Positions 1 to 8,558 of a stretch of DNA of 64,000 nucleotides are shown piece after piece; position 1 is the stretch's first letter, and each line of letters begins with the position of its first letter. The translations under genes were made by a program, and so were the position numbers. Under the pieces are notes generated by a model that saw nothing but the letters and a program-made list of their open reading frames with translations, did not search any database and had not been told where the DNA came from. The stretch comes from Streptomyces seoulensis (GTDB lineage Bacteria > Actinomycetota > Actinomycetes > Streptomycetales > Streptomycetaceae): the NCBI RefSeq assembly GCF_004328625.1, contig NZ_CP032229.1:4526001-4590000 (forward strand). The letters run 5' to 3'.

Positions 1-276
1 GTCGACGAGACGGGATTCCTCCACCCGGGGGACAGCCCGTCCGACGTGCCCTATGACGTGGTGGTGCCCGACGGCCGCCTCTTCCTGCTCGGTGACCACC
101 GTGCCCGCTCCAGCGACTCCCGTGACCACCTCGGCTCGCCCGGCGGCGGCATGGTCCCGGTGAAGGACGTGGTGGGCCGCGCCGACTGGATCGCCTGGCC
201 GTACGGCCACTGGACGCGCATCGAGCGCCCCCGCGCCTACGCGCACGTACCTGCCGCGGAGGCCGCGCATGGGTAA
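1..276 (+). CDS. sipW: Type I signal peptidase, C-terminal part (SipW)
   Basis: This is the 3' end of a gene that begins before the window; the frame is open from base 1 to the TAA at 274-276. The visible 91 residues carry the late conserved box of type I signal peptidases, LFLLGDHRARSSDSRDH, including the Gly-Asp and Ser-x-x-Ser-Arg positions near the active site. The catalytic Ser and Lys lie upstream and are not visible. The enzyme removes signal peptides from exported proteins at the outer face of the membrane. The stop overlaps the ATG of the next signal peptidase by 8 nt, so the two are probably translationally coupled. By position it matches the first of the four sip genes of S. lividans and S. 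coelicolor. Confidence 0.85.
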   Translation, partial: VDETGFLHPGDSPSDVPYDVVVPDGRLFLLGDHRARSSDSRDHLGSPGGGMVPVKDVVGRADWIAWPYGHWTRIERPRAYAHVPAAEAAHG

Positions 277-1378
277 CCGGGCTAGGCCGCGCGGAGTCAC
301 CGGCGCGGCCGCCGACAATCCGCTGCCCACCGGCGCCCGCCGCACGTCCCGGCCGAGCGCCGGCCGTTCGCGGGCGGAGCGGCGCAAGCTCCAGCGCAAG
401 GTGAAGCGCAAACGCAGACGTTCGGCGGTACGGGAGATCCCGCTGCTGCTAGGGGTCGCGGTGCTGATCGCGCTGGTGCTGAAGACCTTCCTGGTGCAGG
501 CGTTCGTGATCCCGTCGGGCTCGATGGAGCAGACGATCCGGATCGGCGACCGGGTCCTGGTCGACAAGTTCACCCCCTGGTTCGGCTCCCGGCCGGCCCG
601 TGGTGACGTGGTGGTGTTCCACGATCCGGGCGGCTGGCTGACCGGCGAGGAGACGCCGAAGAAGAACGACCCGGTCGTGGTCAAGCAGGTGAAGGAGGGG
701 CTGACCTTCATCGGCCTGCTCCCCTCGGACAACGAGAAGGACCTGATCAAGCGGGTCATCGGGGTCGGCGGCGACCGGGTGAAGTGCTGCGACGCCGAGG
801 GCCGGGTCACGGTCAACGGCGTCCCGCTCACCGAGGGCGCCTACATCTATCCCGGCAACGCCCCCTCCGCGACCTCCTTCGACATCACGGTGCCCAAGGG
901 CCGCCTGTGGGTGATGGGCGACCACCGGGGCAACTCGGCCGACTCCCGCTATCACCAGAACCTCGCCTACGGCGGGACCGTCTCCGAGGAGTCGGTCGTC
1001 GGCCGGGCGATGTTCATCGGCTGGCCCTTCGCGCACTGGACGCGCCTGGAGCAACCTAAAACCTTCGCAAGCGTCACCGACGCGGCGTCCGGGGCGAGTG
1101 CGGCCGGTGCCCCGTCGCATAGGGTTGCCCCCTACGATCCGAACGGACTGACCCAGCTCCCGACCCCTGCGGAACTCCCGCTCGTTATGGGAGTGGTGGG
1201 CCTGCACCGTGCATGGGGCAGGCGGCGGCACAGAGTAAGGAGTTGGCGTGGGGGATGTGGCGGTTGGCGCACGGTCGGGGCACGACGGCGAGGAGCACCG
1301 CGGGCACCCCGTGGGGTCCGACGCCTCGGCCCCGGACGGCGCCGTGCACTCCGGGAACGGCTTCGCGGCGGCCGGTGA
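269..1378 (+). CDS. sipX: Type I signal peptidase SipX
   Basis: Membrane-bound serine/lysine signal peptidase acting on Sec and Tat precursors. A basic Lys/Arg-rich N-terminus (about residues 36-52) precedes one transmembrane segment (about 57-80). Then come the nucleophile box IPSGSM (Ser85), the general-base box DLIKRVIGVGGD (Lys161), and WVMGDHRGNSADSRYH near residue 220. The start overlaps sipW by 8 nt. The C-terminus is odd: after the catalytic domain the frame continues through an Arg/Gly-rich tail (about residues 310-369) that lies inside the sipY coding region, a 131-nt same-strand overlap. The frame up to the sipY ribosome site already contains all known catalytic boxes. Confidence 0.9.
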   Translation: MGNRARPRGVTGAAADNPLPTGARRTSRPSAGRSRAERRKLQRKVKRKRRRSAVREIPLLLGVAVLIALVLKTFLVQAFVIPSGSMEQTIRIGDRVLVDKFTPWFGSRPARGDVVVFHDPGGWLTGEETPKKNDPVVVKQVKEGLTFIGLLPSDNEKDLIKRVIGVGGDRVKCCDAEGRVTVNGVPLTEGAYIYPGNAPSATSFDITVPKGRLWVMGDHRGNSADSRYHQNLAYGGTVSEESVVGRAMFIGWPFAHWTRLEQPKTFASVTDAASGASAAGAPSHRVAPYDPNGLTQLPTPAELPLVMGVVGLHRAWGRRRHRVRSWRGGCGGWRTVGARRRGAPRAPRGVRRLGPGRRRALRERLRGGR

Positions 1379-2249
1379 CGGCACCCCGCCCGGGCAGCCC
1401 CCCCGGACCGACGAGGGCGGCGGCAGCGGCGGTGCCGCGCGCCGGCCGGAGAAGCAGCGCTCGTTCTGGAAGGAACTGCCGATCCTGGTCGGCATCGCGC
1501 TGGTGCTGGCCCTGCTGATCAAGACGTTCCTGGTGCAGGCGTTCTCGATCCCCTCCGACTCGATGCAGAACACCCTCCAGCAGGGTGACCGCGTCCTGGT
1601 GGACAAGCTCACCCCCTGGTTCGGCTCGAAGCCCGAGCGCGGCGAGGTCGTCGTCTTCCACGACCCCGGCCAGTGGCTGGCGGGCGAGCCGACGCCGGAG
1701 CAGAACGCGGTGCAGAAGGGGCTGAGCTGGATCGGCCTGATGCCGTCCGCCGAGGAGAAGGACCTGATCAAGCGTGTGATCGGGGTCGGCGGCGACACGG
1801 TCGAGTGCGAGGGCAGCGCCCCGCTGAAGGTCAACGGCAAGGCGCTGGACGAGCCGTACGTCTACCCCGGCAACACGCCGTGCAGCGTGGACGACCAGGG
1901 CGGCCAGTTCAAGGTCAAGGTGCCCAAGGGCTACATCTGGGTGATGGGCGACCACCGCCAGAACTCGCGGGACTCGCGGTACAACCAGACCGACGAGAAC
2001 CACGGCATGGTGCCGGTCAAGGACGTCGTGGGACGCGCGATCGTGAAGGCGTGGCCCATCAACCGCTGGGGCACCCTGCCGATCCCGGACACCTTCGACC
2101 AGCCGGGCCTGGACAAGCAGAGCTCCGCCGCCGCCTCGCTGCCGTACGCGCCGGGCGCCGGAGCGGTCGCGCTCGTGGTGCCGGTCGCGGTGTGGCGTCG
2201 CCGCAGGGCGGCTCGTCCCGCCGCCGCGGAGGCCGCGCGCGAGGCGTGA
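1248..2249 (+). CDS. sipY: Type I signal peptidase SipY
   Basis: Third signal peptidase of the cluster, 333 residues. The GTG start is preceded by a strong ribosome site, TAAGGAG at 1236-1242. A long polar N-terminus (about 75 residues) precedes the transmembrane helix (about 77-98), the nucleophile box IPSDSM (Ser105) and the Lys box DLIKRVIGVGGD (Lys175). WVMGDHRQNSRDSRYN follows. The C-terminus has a second hydrophobic stretch with an Arg-rich cytoplasmic tail, so the protein probably spans the membrane twice. It starts inside sipX. In S. lividans SipY is described as the main peptidase of the set; that is family knowledge, not something visible here. Confidence 0.92.
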   Translation: MGDVAVGARSGHDGEEHRGHPVGSDASAPDGAVHSGNGFAAAGDGTPPGQPPRTDEGGGSGGAARRPEKQRSFWKELPILVGIALVLALLIKTFLVQAFSIPSDSMQNTLQQGDRVLVDKLTPWFGSKPERGEVVVFHDPGQWLAGEPTPEQNAVQKGLSWIGLMPSAEEKDLIKRVIGVGGDTVECEGSAPLKVNGKALDEPYVYPGNTPCSVDDQGGQFKVKVPKGYIWVMGDHRQNSRDSRYNQTDENHGMVPVKDVVGRAIVKAWPINRWGTLPIPDTFDQPGLDKQSSAAASLPYAPGAGAVALVVPVAVWRRRRAARPAAAEAAREA

Positions 2250-2300
2250 GCCACGCTGAGGTGTGAGTCGCGCTTTCACGCGCGAGGTACGGATGCCGCC

Positions 2301-2358
2301 GAGGGCGGTGTTTCCCGAAGACCCGGTGAAGAACCGGTCACCGGGGGACACCGCCCTC
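2301..2358 (+). terminator. Compound hairpin between sipY and sipZ
   Basis: Outer arms GAGGGCGGTGT (2301-2311) and ACACCGCCCTC (2348-2358) pair perfectly. An inner hairpin, CCCGGTG (2322-2328) with CACCGGG (2339-2345), lies inside the loop. There is no U-tract, so it may be an attenuator, a processing site or an mRNA-stability element rather than a full terminator. It separates sipY from sipZ, which have a gap of about 190 nt whereas the other sip genes overlap. Confidence 0.55.
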
Positions 2359-2438
2359 GCGGCTTTCCGGCCCGGTGTGCTACCAAAGGCGGATCGTGGC
2401 AGGCCGGGTGATCCCGGCGGAGGGGACCGGGAGACGAC

Positions 2439-3191
2439 ATGGCAAGTGCCCACGGCGTGGAGTCCGCGGGGTCCAGGGGTGGCCTCGGCGGGAAACTGTC
2501 CGGCGTGGCGGTGGCCCTGGGCCTGCTGCTCTTCCTGGCCGGCTTCGGCTGGGCCGCGGTGACCTACCGGCCCTACACGGTGCCGACCAGCTCGATGACC
2601 CCGACCATCGACGCCGGGGACCGGGTGCTGGCCCAGCGGGTCGACGGCGCGGACGTGCGCCGGGGTGACGTGGTGGTGTTCAGCGACAAGACCTGGGTGA
2701 CCGGTGCCGACGTGGTCAAGCGGGTGGTCGCGGTCGGTGGGGACACCGTCGCCTGCTGCACCGACGGCAAGCTGAGCGTCAACGGCAAGCCGGTCGACGA
2801 GCCCTATCTGCCCAAGGGCACCCCGGCCGAGGTCAAGGGCTTCCCGACGGTGACCGTGCCCAAGGGCCGCCTCTTCCTGCTCGGCGACGAACGCCAGGGC
2901 TCGCTGGACTCCACCGCCCACCTCACCGACGCCGCCGAGGGCACGGTGAGCAGCGGTGCGGTGCACGCCCGCGTGGACTCCGTGGTCTGGCCGATGCGGG
3001 GCATGCTGGCCCGGCCGGCCGGGTTCGAGGCGCTGGGCACGCTGTCGGAGCCGGGTCCGCTGCCGCTGATCGAGGTGATGATCGTCGCCGGCGCGGTGCT
3101 GGTCCTGGGAGGTGCCGCCTACGGTCCGATCGCGGCGCGCGTGGGCCGTTCCCGCGCCCGGGGCAGCGCGGAGCCCGTCCATGCGGGATGA
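2439..3191 (+). CDS. sipZ: Type I signal peptidase SipZ
   Basis: Smallest of the four signal peptidases, 250 residues. The transmembrane helix (about 22-42) is followed by the nucleophile box VPTSSM (Ser52), then DVVKRVVAVGGD with the general-base Lys94, and RLFLLGDERQGSLDS. A C-terminal hydrophobic segment (about 212-232) followed by Arg-rich residues suggests a second membrane span. GGGAG at 2429-2433 supports the ATG start. The catalytic boxes differ more from sipX and sipY than those two differ from each other, so this paralogue is older. The stop overlaps the NUDIX gene by 11 nt. Confidence 0.92.
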   Translation: MASAHGVESAGSRGGLGGKLSGVAVALGLLLFLAGFGWAAVTYRPYTVPTSSMTPTIDAGDRVLAQRVDGADVRRGDVVVFSDKTWVTGADVVKRVVAVGGDTVACCTDGKLSVNGKPVDEPYLPKGTPAEVKGFPTVTVPKGRLFLLGDERQGSLDSTAHLTDAAEGTVSSGAVHARVDSVVWPMRGMLARPAGFEALGTLSEPGPLPLIEVMIVAGAVLVLGGAAYGPIAARVGRSRARGSAEPVHAG

Positions 3192-3687
3192 GGACACCTA
3201 CACGGGCGGGCTGCGGAAGGTCGCCCGTGTGGTGCTGCTCGACCCCGCCGACCGCGTCCTGCTGCTGCACGGGCACGAGCCGGACAACCCGGCCGACGAC
3301 TGGTGGTTCACCCCCGGCGGCGGGCTGGAGGGCGCCGAGACCCGTGAGGAGGCCGCGCTCCGCGAACTGGCCGAGGAGACCGGCATCACCGAGGTCGACC
3401 TGGGCCCGGTGCTGTGGCGCCGCCGGTGCTCCTTCCCGTTCGCCGGGCGCCGCTGGGACCAGGACGAGTGGTACTACCTGGCCCGTACGAGCCAGACGGC
3501 GACGGCCGCTCTGGGGCTGACCGAGCTGGAGCGGCGCAGCGTGTCCGGAGCGCGCTGGTGGACGTGCCGGGAACTAGAGCGGGCGCATGAGACGGTGTAT
3601 CCGACCAGGCTCGCCGGGCTGCTGCGCACGCTGCTCGACGAGGGTCCCCCGGCCACACCCGTGACCCTCGACACGGAAATCGTCTGA
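3181..3687 (+). CDS. NUDIX hydrolase
   Basis: 168-residue NUDIX-family pyrophosphohydrolase. The NUDIX box (G-x5-E-x7-REUxEExGU) is intact at residues about 47-69 and includes RELAEETG, the metal-binding helix. Proteins with this fold cleave nucleoside diphosphates linked to another moiety; the substrate cannot be read from sequence. The ATG at 3181 lies 11 nt inside the end of sipZ, typical of coupled genes. A longer in-frame start at 3112 would add a low-complexity tail that duplicates sipZ coding sequence and is less likely. In Streptomyces a mutT-like gene is regularly attached to the sip operon. Confidence 0.88.
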   Translation: MRDEDTYTGGLRKVARVVLLDPADRVLLLHGHEPDNPADDWWFTPGGGLEGAETREEAALRELAEETGITEVDLGPVLWRRRCSFPFAGRRWDQDEWYYLARTSQTATAALGLTELERRSVSGARWWTCRELERAHETVYPTRLAGLLRTLLDEGPPATPVTLDTEIV

Positions 3688-3743
3688 GGGTTCGCCGGAC
3701 TGGCGCACAATGGGGGGATCGCACGGCTGAAGGGGAAGCTGCC

Positions 3744-4052
3744 ATGAGCGCCGAGGACCTCGAGAAGTACGAGACCGAGATGGAGCTGAAGCTCTACCGG
3801 GAGTACCGAGACGTCGTCGGTCTGTTCAAATACGTGATCGAGACGGAACGGCGCTTCTACCTCACCAACGACTACGAGATGCAGGTGCACTCGGTCCAGG
3901 GTGAGGTGTTCTTCGAGGTGTCGATGGCCGACGCCTGGGTGTGGGACATGTACCGCCCGGCACGGTTCGTCAAGCAGGTTCGGGTGTTGACGTTCAAGGA
4001 CGTGAACATCGAGGAGCTGAACAAGAGCGATCTGGAGTTGCCGAGCGGGTGA
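3744..4052 (+). CDS. DUF2469 family protein
   Basis: 102-residue acidic protein that matches the actinobacterial DUF2469 family over its whole length: an N-terminal YETEMELKLYREYRDVV helix, then FYLTNDYEMQ and DAWVWDMYRPARFVKQVRV. There is no signal peptide and no membrane span. Its function is unknown. The family sits beside the YraN and ComM genes in many actinobacteria, including mycobacteria (established family knowledge). A likely -10 element, CACAAT at 3706-3711, lies upstream, so it may have its own promoter apart from the NUDIX gene. Confidence 0.9.
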   Translation: MSAEDLEKYETEMELKLYREYRDVVGLFKYVIETERRFYLTNDYEMQVHSVQGEVFFEVSMADAWVWDMYRPARFVKQVRVLTFKDVNIEELNKSDLELPSG

Positions 4053-4201
4053 TTCCCGCTGGTGGCGGCTGGTCCCGGCTGGTGAGCGGGGGGTAGGTCA
4101 CTCACACGGGTGGCGGAGATATCCACAAACCCGTCTCCGTCCACCAAGATCCACTTCTTCCTGCGCGCCCCGTCACCGTGGGTGCCGGAGGTGGTGCCGA
4201 C

Positions 4202-4567
4202 ATGGACAAGGCACGCAGTGGACTGGGCAGGTACGGCGAGGATCTGGCCGCGCGGCGGCTGACCGAGGCCGGGATGAGCATCCTGGAGCGCAACTGGCGC
4301 TGCGGACGCTCGGGAGAGATCGACATCGTGGCGTGGGACGGCGGCACGCTGGTCGTCTGCGAGGTGAAGACCCGGCGGGGCGGGGAGTTCCAGCACCCGA
4401 TGGCCGCCGTCACGCCCGAGAAGGCCCGGCGGCTGCTGGACCTGGCCGAGCGATGGGCGCATACGCACGGCGGAGCGCCGCCGGACGGGGTCCGGGTCGA
4501 TCTGGTCGGGGTGCTGCTGCCCCGGCGCGGGGCGCCCACCGTGGAGCATGCGCGGGGGGTGGCCTAG
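4202..4567 (+). CDS. YraN-family (UPF0102) endonuclease-like protein
   Basis: 121-residue protein of the YraN/UPF0102 family, which has a restriction-endonuclease-like fold. Seen here are [13 protein letters not shown], then [10 protein letters not shown] and [12 protein letters not shown], giving the D-ExK arrangement of PD-(D/E)xK nucleases, and a C-terminal RVDLVGV strand. The ATG at 4202 is preceded by GGAGGTGG (4187-4194). An in-frame upstream start at 4178 would put that ribosome site inside the gene. Its stop is immediately followed by the ComM ATG at 4568, so they form one unit. The in vivo role is unproven; genomic linkage to ComM and DprA suggests DNA processing. Confidence 0.88.
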   Translation: MDKARSGLGRYGEDLAARRLTEAGMSILERNWRCGRSGEIDIVAWDGGTLVVCEVKTRRGGEFQHPMAAVTPEKARRLLDLAERWAHTHGGAPPDGVRVDLVGVLLPRRGAPTVEHARGVA

Positions 4568-6193
4568 ATGGGATTCGCCCGTACCTGCTCGGTGGCCCTG
4601 GTCGGAGTCGAGGGTGTCCTCGTCGAGGTCCAGGCCGACCTGGAGCCCGGAGTGGCCGCCTTCACCCTGGTGGGGCTGCCGGACAAGAGCCTGACGGAGA
4701 GCCGGGACCGGGTCCGGGCCGCCGTGGTGAACTCCGGCGGCGAGTGGCCGCAGAAGAAGCTCACCGTGGGACTGAGCCCCGCCTCGGTACCCAAGGCCGG
4801 CTCTGGATTTGATCTCGCGGTAGCGAGCGCCGTCCTCGGCGCGGCCGAACGCATCGACCCCCGGGTGCTCGCCGACATCGTCATGATCGGCGAACTCGGC
4901 CTCGACGGCCGGGTCCGCCCGGTCCGGGGCATCCTGCCCGCCGTGCTGGCCGCCGCCGACGCCGGGTACACCCAGGTCGTCGTCCCGGAGTGCGCCGCGG
5001 CCGAGGCCGCGCTGGTGCCCGGGGTGTCCGTACTGGGCGTACGCAGCCTGCGCCAGCTCATCGCCGTCCTCGCGGACGAGCCGGTGCCCGAGGAGGAGCC
5101 GGACGCGCCGGGGCGCCCCGATCCGCTCCTCGCCGGGCTCCGGATGCCCGGCACCGGCTCGGCCACCGGCATGCACAGCGCCGGGGCAGCCCAGCACGAC
5201 CAGGGCCACGACCTGGCCGACGTGGTGGGCCAGACCTCGGCCCGCACCGCCGTGGAGGTGGCCGCGGCCGGCGGCCACCATCTCTTCCTGGAAGGCCCAC
5301 CGGGCGCCGGCAAGACGATGCTCGCCGAACGGCTCCCCGCCGTACTGCCCCGGCTGACCCGGCAGGACTCCCTGGAGGTCACCGCCGTGCACTCGGTGGC
5401 CGGGCTGCTCCCACCGGGCAAGCCGCTCATCGACGTGGCGCCCTACTGCGCCCCGCACCACTCGGCCACCATGCAGTCCCTGGTCGGCGGCGGCCCCGGC
5501 ATCGCCCGGCCCGGCGCCGTCTCCCTGGCCCACCGGGGCGTCCTCTTCCTGGACGAGGCGCCCGAGTTCCACAGCCAGACACTGGACGCGCTGCGCCAGC
5601 CGCTGGAGTCCGGGCACGTGGTGATCGCGCGCAGTGCTGGCGTGGTGCGGTTCCCGGCGCGGTTCCTGATGGTGCTCGCGGCCAACCCCTGCCCGTGCGG
5701 GCGTTTCTCCCAGCGCGACTCCCTGTGCGACTGCCCGCCCTCGGCGATCCGGCGCTACCAGTCCCGGCTCTCCGGCCCGCTGCTGGACCGGGTGGACCTG
5801 CGGGTCGAGGTCGATCCGGTGACCCGGGCCCAGCTGACCGACCCCGGTGCGCGCGGCGAGTCCACCGCGACCGTGGCCGACCGGGTGCGCGAGGCGCGGC
5901 AGCGGGCGGCGGCCCGGCTGGCCGGGACCCCGTGGGGCACCAACAGCGAGGTGTCAGGACGGGAGCTGCGCAGCCGCTTCCACGCCGTCACGGGGGCGAT
6001 GGACGAGGCCGAGCGCAATCTGGAGCGGGGCGTGCTCACCGCGCGCGGTATCGACCGGGTGCTGCGGGTCGCGTGGACCGTCGCCGACCTCGTCGGACAC
6101 GACCGCCCGGACGCCGGGGACGTGGCCCTCGCCCTGCAACTGCGCACCGGCGTCCCACGGGGCGTCCCCATGGCCATCGGAGCCCTGGCATGA
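4568..6193 (+). CDS. ComM/YifB-family Mg-chelatase-like AAA+ ATPase
   Basis: 541-residue AAA+ ATPase of the YifB/ComM family. An N-terminal Lon-protease-like (ChlI) domain (about residues 1-165) precedes the Mg-chelatase AAA core. Walker A is GPPGAGKTM (about 243-251), Walker B is VLFLDEAPEF (about 326-335), and a Cys cluster, NPCPCGRF...CDCPPS, follows. A C-terminal ComM domain carries RGIDRVLRVAWTVADL. In naturally transformable bacteria ComM is a branch-migration helicase for incoming DNA. Streptomyces are not known for natural transformation, so the role is probably general recombination. It overlaps dprA by 4 nt. Confidence 0.92.
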   Translation: MGFARTCSVALVGVEGVLVEVQADLEPGVAAFTLVGLPDKSLTESRDRVRAAVVNSGGEWPQKKLTVGLSPASVPKAGSGFDLAVASAVLGAAERIDPRVLADIVMIGELGLDGRVRPVRGILPAVLAAADAGYTQVVVPECAAAEAALVPGVSVLGVRSLRQLIAVLADEPVPEEEPDAPGRPDPLLAGLRMPGTGSATGMHSAGAAQHDQGHDLADVVGQTSARTAVEVAAAGGHHLFLEGPPGAGKTMLAERLPAVLPRLTRQDSLEVTAVHSVAGLLPPGKPLIDVAPYCAPHHSATMQSLVGGGPGIARPGAVSLAHRGVLFLDEAPEFHSQTLDALRQPLESGHVVIARSAGVVRFPARFLMVLAANPCPCGRFSQRDSLCDCPPSAIRRYQSRLSGPLLDRVDLRVEVDPVTRAQLTDPGARGESTATVADRVREARQRAAARLAGTPWGTNSEVSGRELRSRFHAVTGAMDEAERNLERGVLTARGIDRVLRVAWTVADLVGHDRPDAGDVALALQLRTGVPRGVPMAIGALA

Positions 6194-7347
6194 CGGGGGA
6201 GCGCCCGGAGGGGGAGCGGACCGGGCGGGTGTTCCTCACCCGGGTCATCGAGCCCGGGGACGACGTCGGCGGACGGTGGCTGCGGCTGTTCGGGGTGCCG
6301 GAGGTGGTGCGGCGGCTGAGGGAGGGCGGCGATCCCCTGCCGGGGGTGAGCGGCACCCGCTGGCGCGGACTGCTGGCACGGGCGGCGCGTGCCGATCCGG
6401 CGGCGGACCTGGCGGCCGCGCGGGAGACCGGGGCGCGGTTCGTGTGCCCGGGGGACGCGGAGTGGCCCGCCCAGCTCGACGACCTGGGCGACGGACGCCC
6501 GGTGGGCCTCTGGGTGCGCGGCCGGCCGGGGCTGCGGATGTGGGCGCTGCGGTCCGTGGCCGTCGTGGGCGCCCGCGCCTGCACCGAGTACGGCTCCCAT
6601 GTGGCCGCCACTCTCGCCGCCGGGCTGGCCGAACAAGGGTGGGTGGTCGTCTCCGGCGGGGCCTACGGGGTCGACGGCGCCGCGCACCGGGGTGCCCTCG
6701 CGGCCGACGGGGCGACCGTCGCCGTGCTGGCCTCGGGGGTGGATCAGGCGTATCCGCGCGGACACGCCGCGCTGATCGACCGGATCGCCCAACAGGGTCT
6801 GGTGATCGGGGAGTTGCCGCCGGGAGATCATCCGACGTCCAGCCGCTTCATCGTCCGTAACCGGGTGATCGCGGCGCTCACCCGGGGCACGGTCGTGGTG
6901 GAGGCCGCCTGCCGCAGCGGCTCGCTGGTCACGGCCCGCGCCGCCCAGCGGCTCGGCAGGTTCACCATGGGTGTGCCCGGTCCGGTGACCAGCGGGCGCT
7001 CCGCCGGGGTGCACGAGCTGCTGCGCGGGGAGGCGGTGCTCGTCACCGACGCGGCGGACGTGATCGAACTCGTCGGAGGCATCGGTGAACTGGCCCCGCC
7101 CCGCCGCGGCCCGGTGCTCCCGCGCGACCTGCTCGACCCGGACGCGGCCACCGTCCTCGCCGCCCTGCCCGCCGCCCGCCCGGCCGGGCCCGAGGAGATC
7201 GCCCGTGAGGCCCGCACCACCCGCGAGGAGGCGGTCGCCCGGCTGTACGAGCTTCGAGCGCTTGGCTATGTCGAACGACACGACGACGGCTGGAAGTTGA
7301 CACGCCAGGCGATGCTGCCGGTCGGGAAAGACCCGCAGCCGCCCTGA
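6190..7347 (+). CDS. dprA: DNA-processing protein DprA
   Basis: 385-residue DprA/Smf protein, a RecA loader on single-stranded DNA. The Rossmann-type core (about 110-310) contains VAVVGARACTEYG, VSGGAYGVDGAAHRGAL and the diagnostic SSRFIVRNRVIAALT. A C-terminal winged-helix domain (about 315-380) follows. The ATG overlaps the ComM stop as ATGA, which fixes the start; the frame remains open far upstream but only as a shadow of ComM. The N-terminal extension of about 100 residues is helical and probably SAM-like. It is the last gene of the unit before a 328-nt gap. Confidence 0.93.
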   Translation: MTGERPEGERTGRVFLTRVIEPGDDVGGRWLRLFGVPEVVRRLREGGDPLPGVSGTRWRGLLARAARADPAADLAAARETGARFVCPGDAEWPAQLDDLGDGRPVGLWVRGRPGLRMWALRSVAVVGARACTEYGSHVAATLAAGLAEQGWVVVSGGAYGVDGAAHRGALAADGATVAVLASGVDQAYPRGHAALIDRIAQQGLVIGELPPGDHPTSSRFIVRNRVIAALTRGTVVVEAACRSGSLVTARAAQRLGRFTMGVPGPVTSGRSAGVHELLRGEAVLVTDAADVIELVGGIGELAPPRRGPVLPRDLLDPDAATVLAALPAARPAGPEEIAREARTTREEAVARLYELRALGYVERHDDGWKLTRQAMLPVGKDPQPP

Positions 7348-7675
7348 CCGAGGGTGTTCGGCCGTCCGGGGGAATCCTCTACGCCCTTGGGATTTACCGG
7401 AGTTGACGCCCGTAACCGGTCACGCTGAGCGAACCGGGTGACGCGGGGGAGCGGGGTCGCACAGGGGTGCGCGCACGGGTGGCGCCCCACTGTTCGCACA
7501 CCGCGACTCCTCAGTCACGCTACGCTCACGAAAGTTCGGGCGCGGACGGGCCGGCCCGCACCCTCTCGCGCGGCCCGCGCCCACCGACGACCCGGTATCC
7601 AGCACCTACCCCGCATCCCCCACCCACGGCACGGCAGTTCACGGCACTTCACGGCAGAACGGCACTAGGCGACGA
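7348..7675 (+). promoter_or_regulatory. Intergenic region upstream of whiG
   Basis: The 328-nt gap between dprA and whiG has no convincing gene; the short frames in it are Arg/Pro-rich noise. It should hold the whiG promoter. A TACGCT hexamer at 7520-7525 could be a -10 box but no good -35 was found. The stretch before whiG has short repeats of CACGGCA, and only a weak ribosome site precedes the whiG ATG. Confidence 0.4.
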
Positions 7676-8518
7676 ATGCCCCAGCACACCTCCGGCTCCG
7701 ACCGGGCGGCGGCCCCCCCAGCCGCCCGCGACGGCGGCAGCGTGCGGCCGCCCGCTCCCTCGACGCTCGACGAGCTGTGGCGGTCGTACAAGGCGACGGG
7801 GGACGAGCGCCTCCGGGAGCAGCTCATCCTGCATTACTCGCCGCTCGTGAAGTACGTGGCCGGCCGGGTGAGCGTCGGGCTGCCGCCCAACGTGGAGCAG
7901 GCCGACTTCGTCTCCTCCGGGGTGTTCGGGCTGATCGACGCGATCGAGAAGTTCGACATCGAGCGCGAGATCAAGTTCGAGACGTACGCGATCACCCGGA
8001 TTCGCGGCGCCATGATCGACGAACTGCGGGCGCTGGACTGGATTCCCCGTTCGGTCCGGCAGAAGGCGCGCAACTACGAGCGGGCCTACGCGGCGCTGGA
8101 GGCCAAGCTGCGGCGGACCCCGAGCGAGCAGGAGGTCGCCACCGAGTTGGGCGTCGAGGTCGAGGAGCTGCACGCGGTCTTCAGCCAGTTGTCCCTGGCC
8201 AACGTGGTCGCGCTGGAGGAGCTGCTGCACGTCGGCGGTGAGGGCGGCGACCGGCTCAGCCTCATGGACACCCTGGAGGACACCGCCGCCGACAACCCCG
8301 TGGAGGTGGCCGAGGACCGGGAGCTGCGCCGCTTCCTGGCCCGGGCCATCAACACCCTGCCCGACCGTGAGAAGACCGTGGTCACGCTCTACTACTACGA
8401 GGGGCTGACCCTCGCCGAGATCGGCAACGTCCTCGGGGTCACCGAGAGCCGGGTCAGCCAGATCCACACCAAGTCGGTGCTCCAGCTCCGGGCCAAGCTG
8501 GCGAGCTTCGGACGCTGA
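7676..8518 (+). CDS. whiG: Sporulation sigma factor WhiG
   Basis: 280-residue sigma factor of the FliA/WhiG class, the early developmental sigma that commits aerial hyphae to sporulation. Region 2 has [13 protein letters not shown] and [11 protein letters not shown]. Region 3 spans about 120-200, including [14 protein letters not shown]. Region 4 holds the helix-turn-helix [19 protein letters not shown]. The length and N-terminus ([10 protein letters not shown]) agree with S. coelicolor WhiG as I remember it. WhiG activity in Streptomyces is controlled by the anti-sigma RsiG with c-di-GMP; rsiG is not in this window. No strong ribosome site precedes the ATG. Confidence 0.97.
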   Translation: MPQHTSGSDRAAAPPAARDGGSVRPPAPSTLDELWRSYKATGDERLREQLILHYSPLVKYVAGRVSVGLPPNVEQADFVSSGVFGLIDAIEKFDIEREIKFETYAITRIRGAMIDELRALDWIPRSVRQKARNYERAYAALEAKLRRTPSEQEVATELGVEVEELHAVFSQLSLANVVALEELLHVGGEGGDRLSLMDTLEDTAADNPVEVAEDRELRRFLARAINTLPDREKTVVTLYYYEGLTLAEIGNVLGVTESRVSQIHTKSVLQLRAKLASFGR

Positions 8519-8558
8519 CTCCTGCCGTGTTCTCCGGCCGGTCCGTAAAGTGGGGGGC

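Noticed and set aside
4110..4130. DnaA-box-like GATATCCACAAA near 4120
   Set aside because: Single imperfect box, no cluster, no dnaA or dnaN nearby; not an origin.
7676..8518. Possible flagellar sigma FliA
   Set aside because: WhiG belongs to that class, but the N-terminus, length and neighbourhood are those of Streptomyces WhiG, and there are no flagellar genes.
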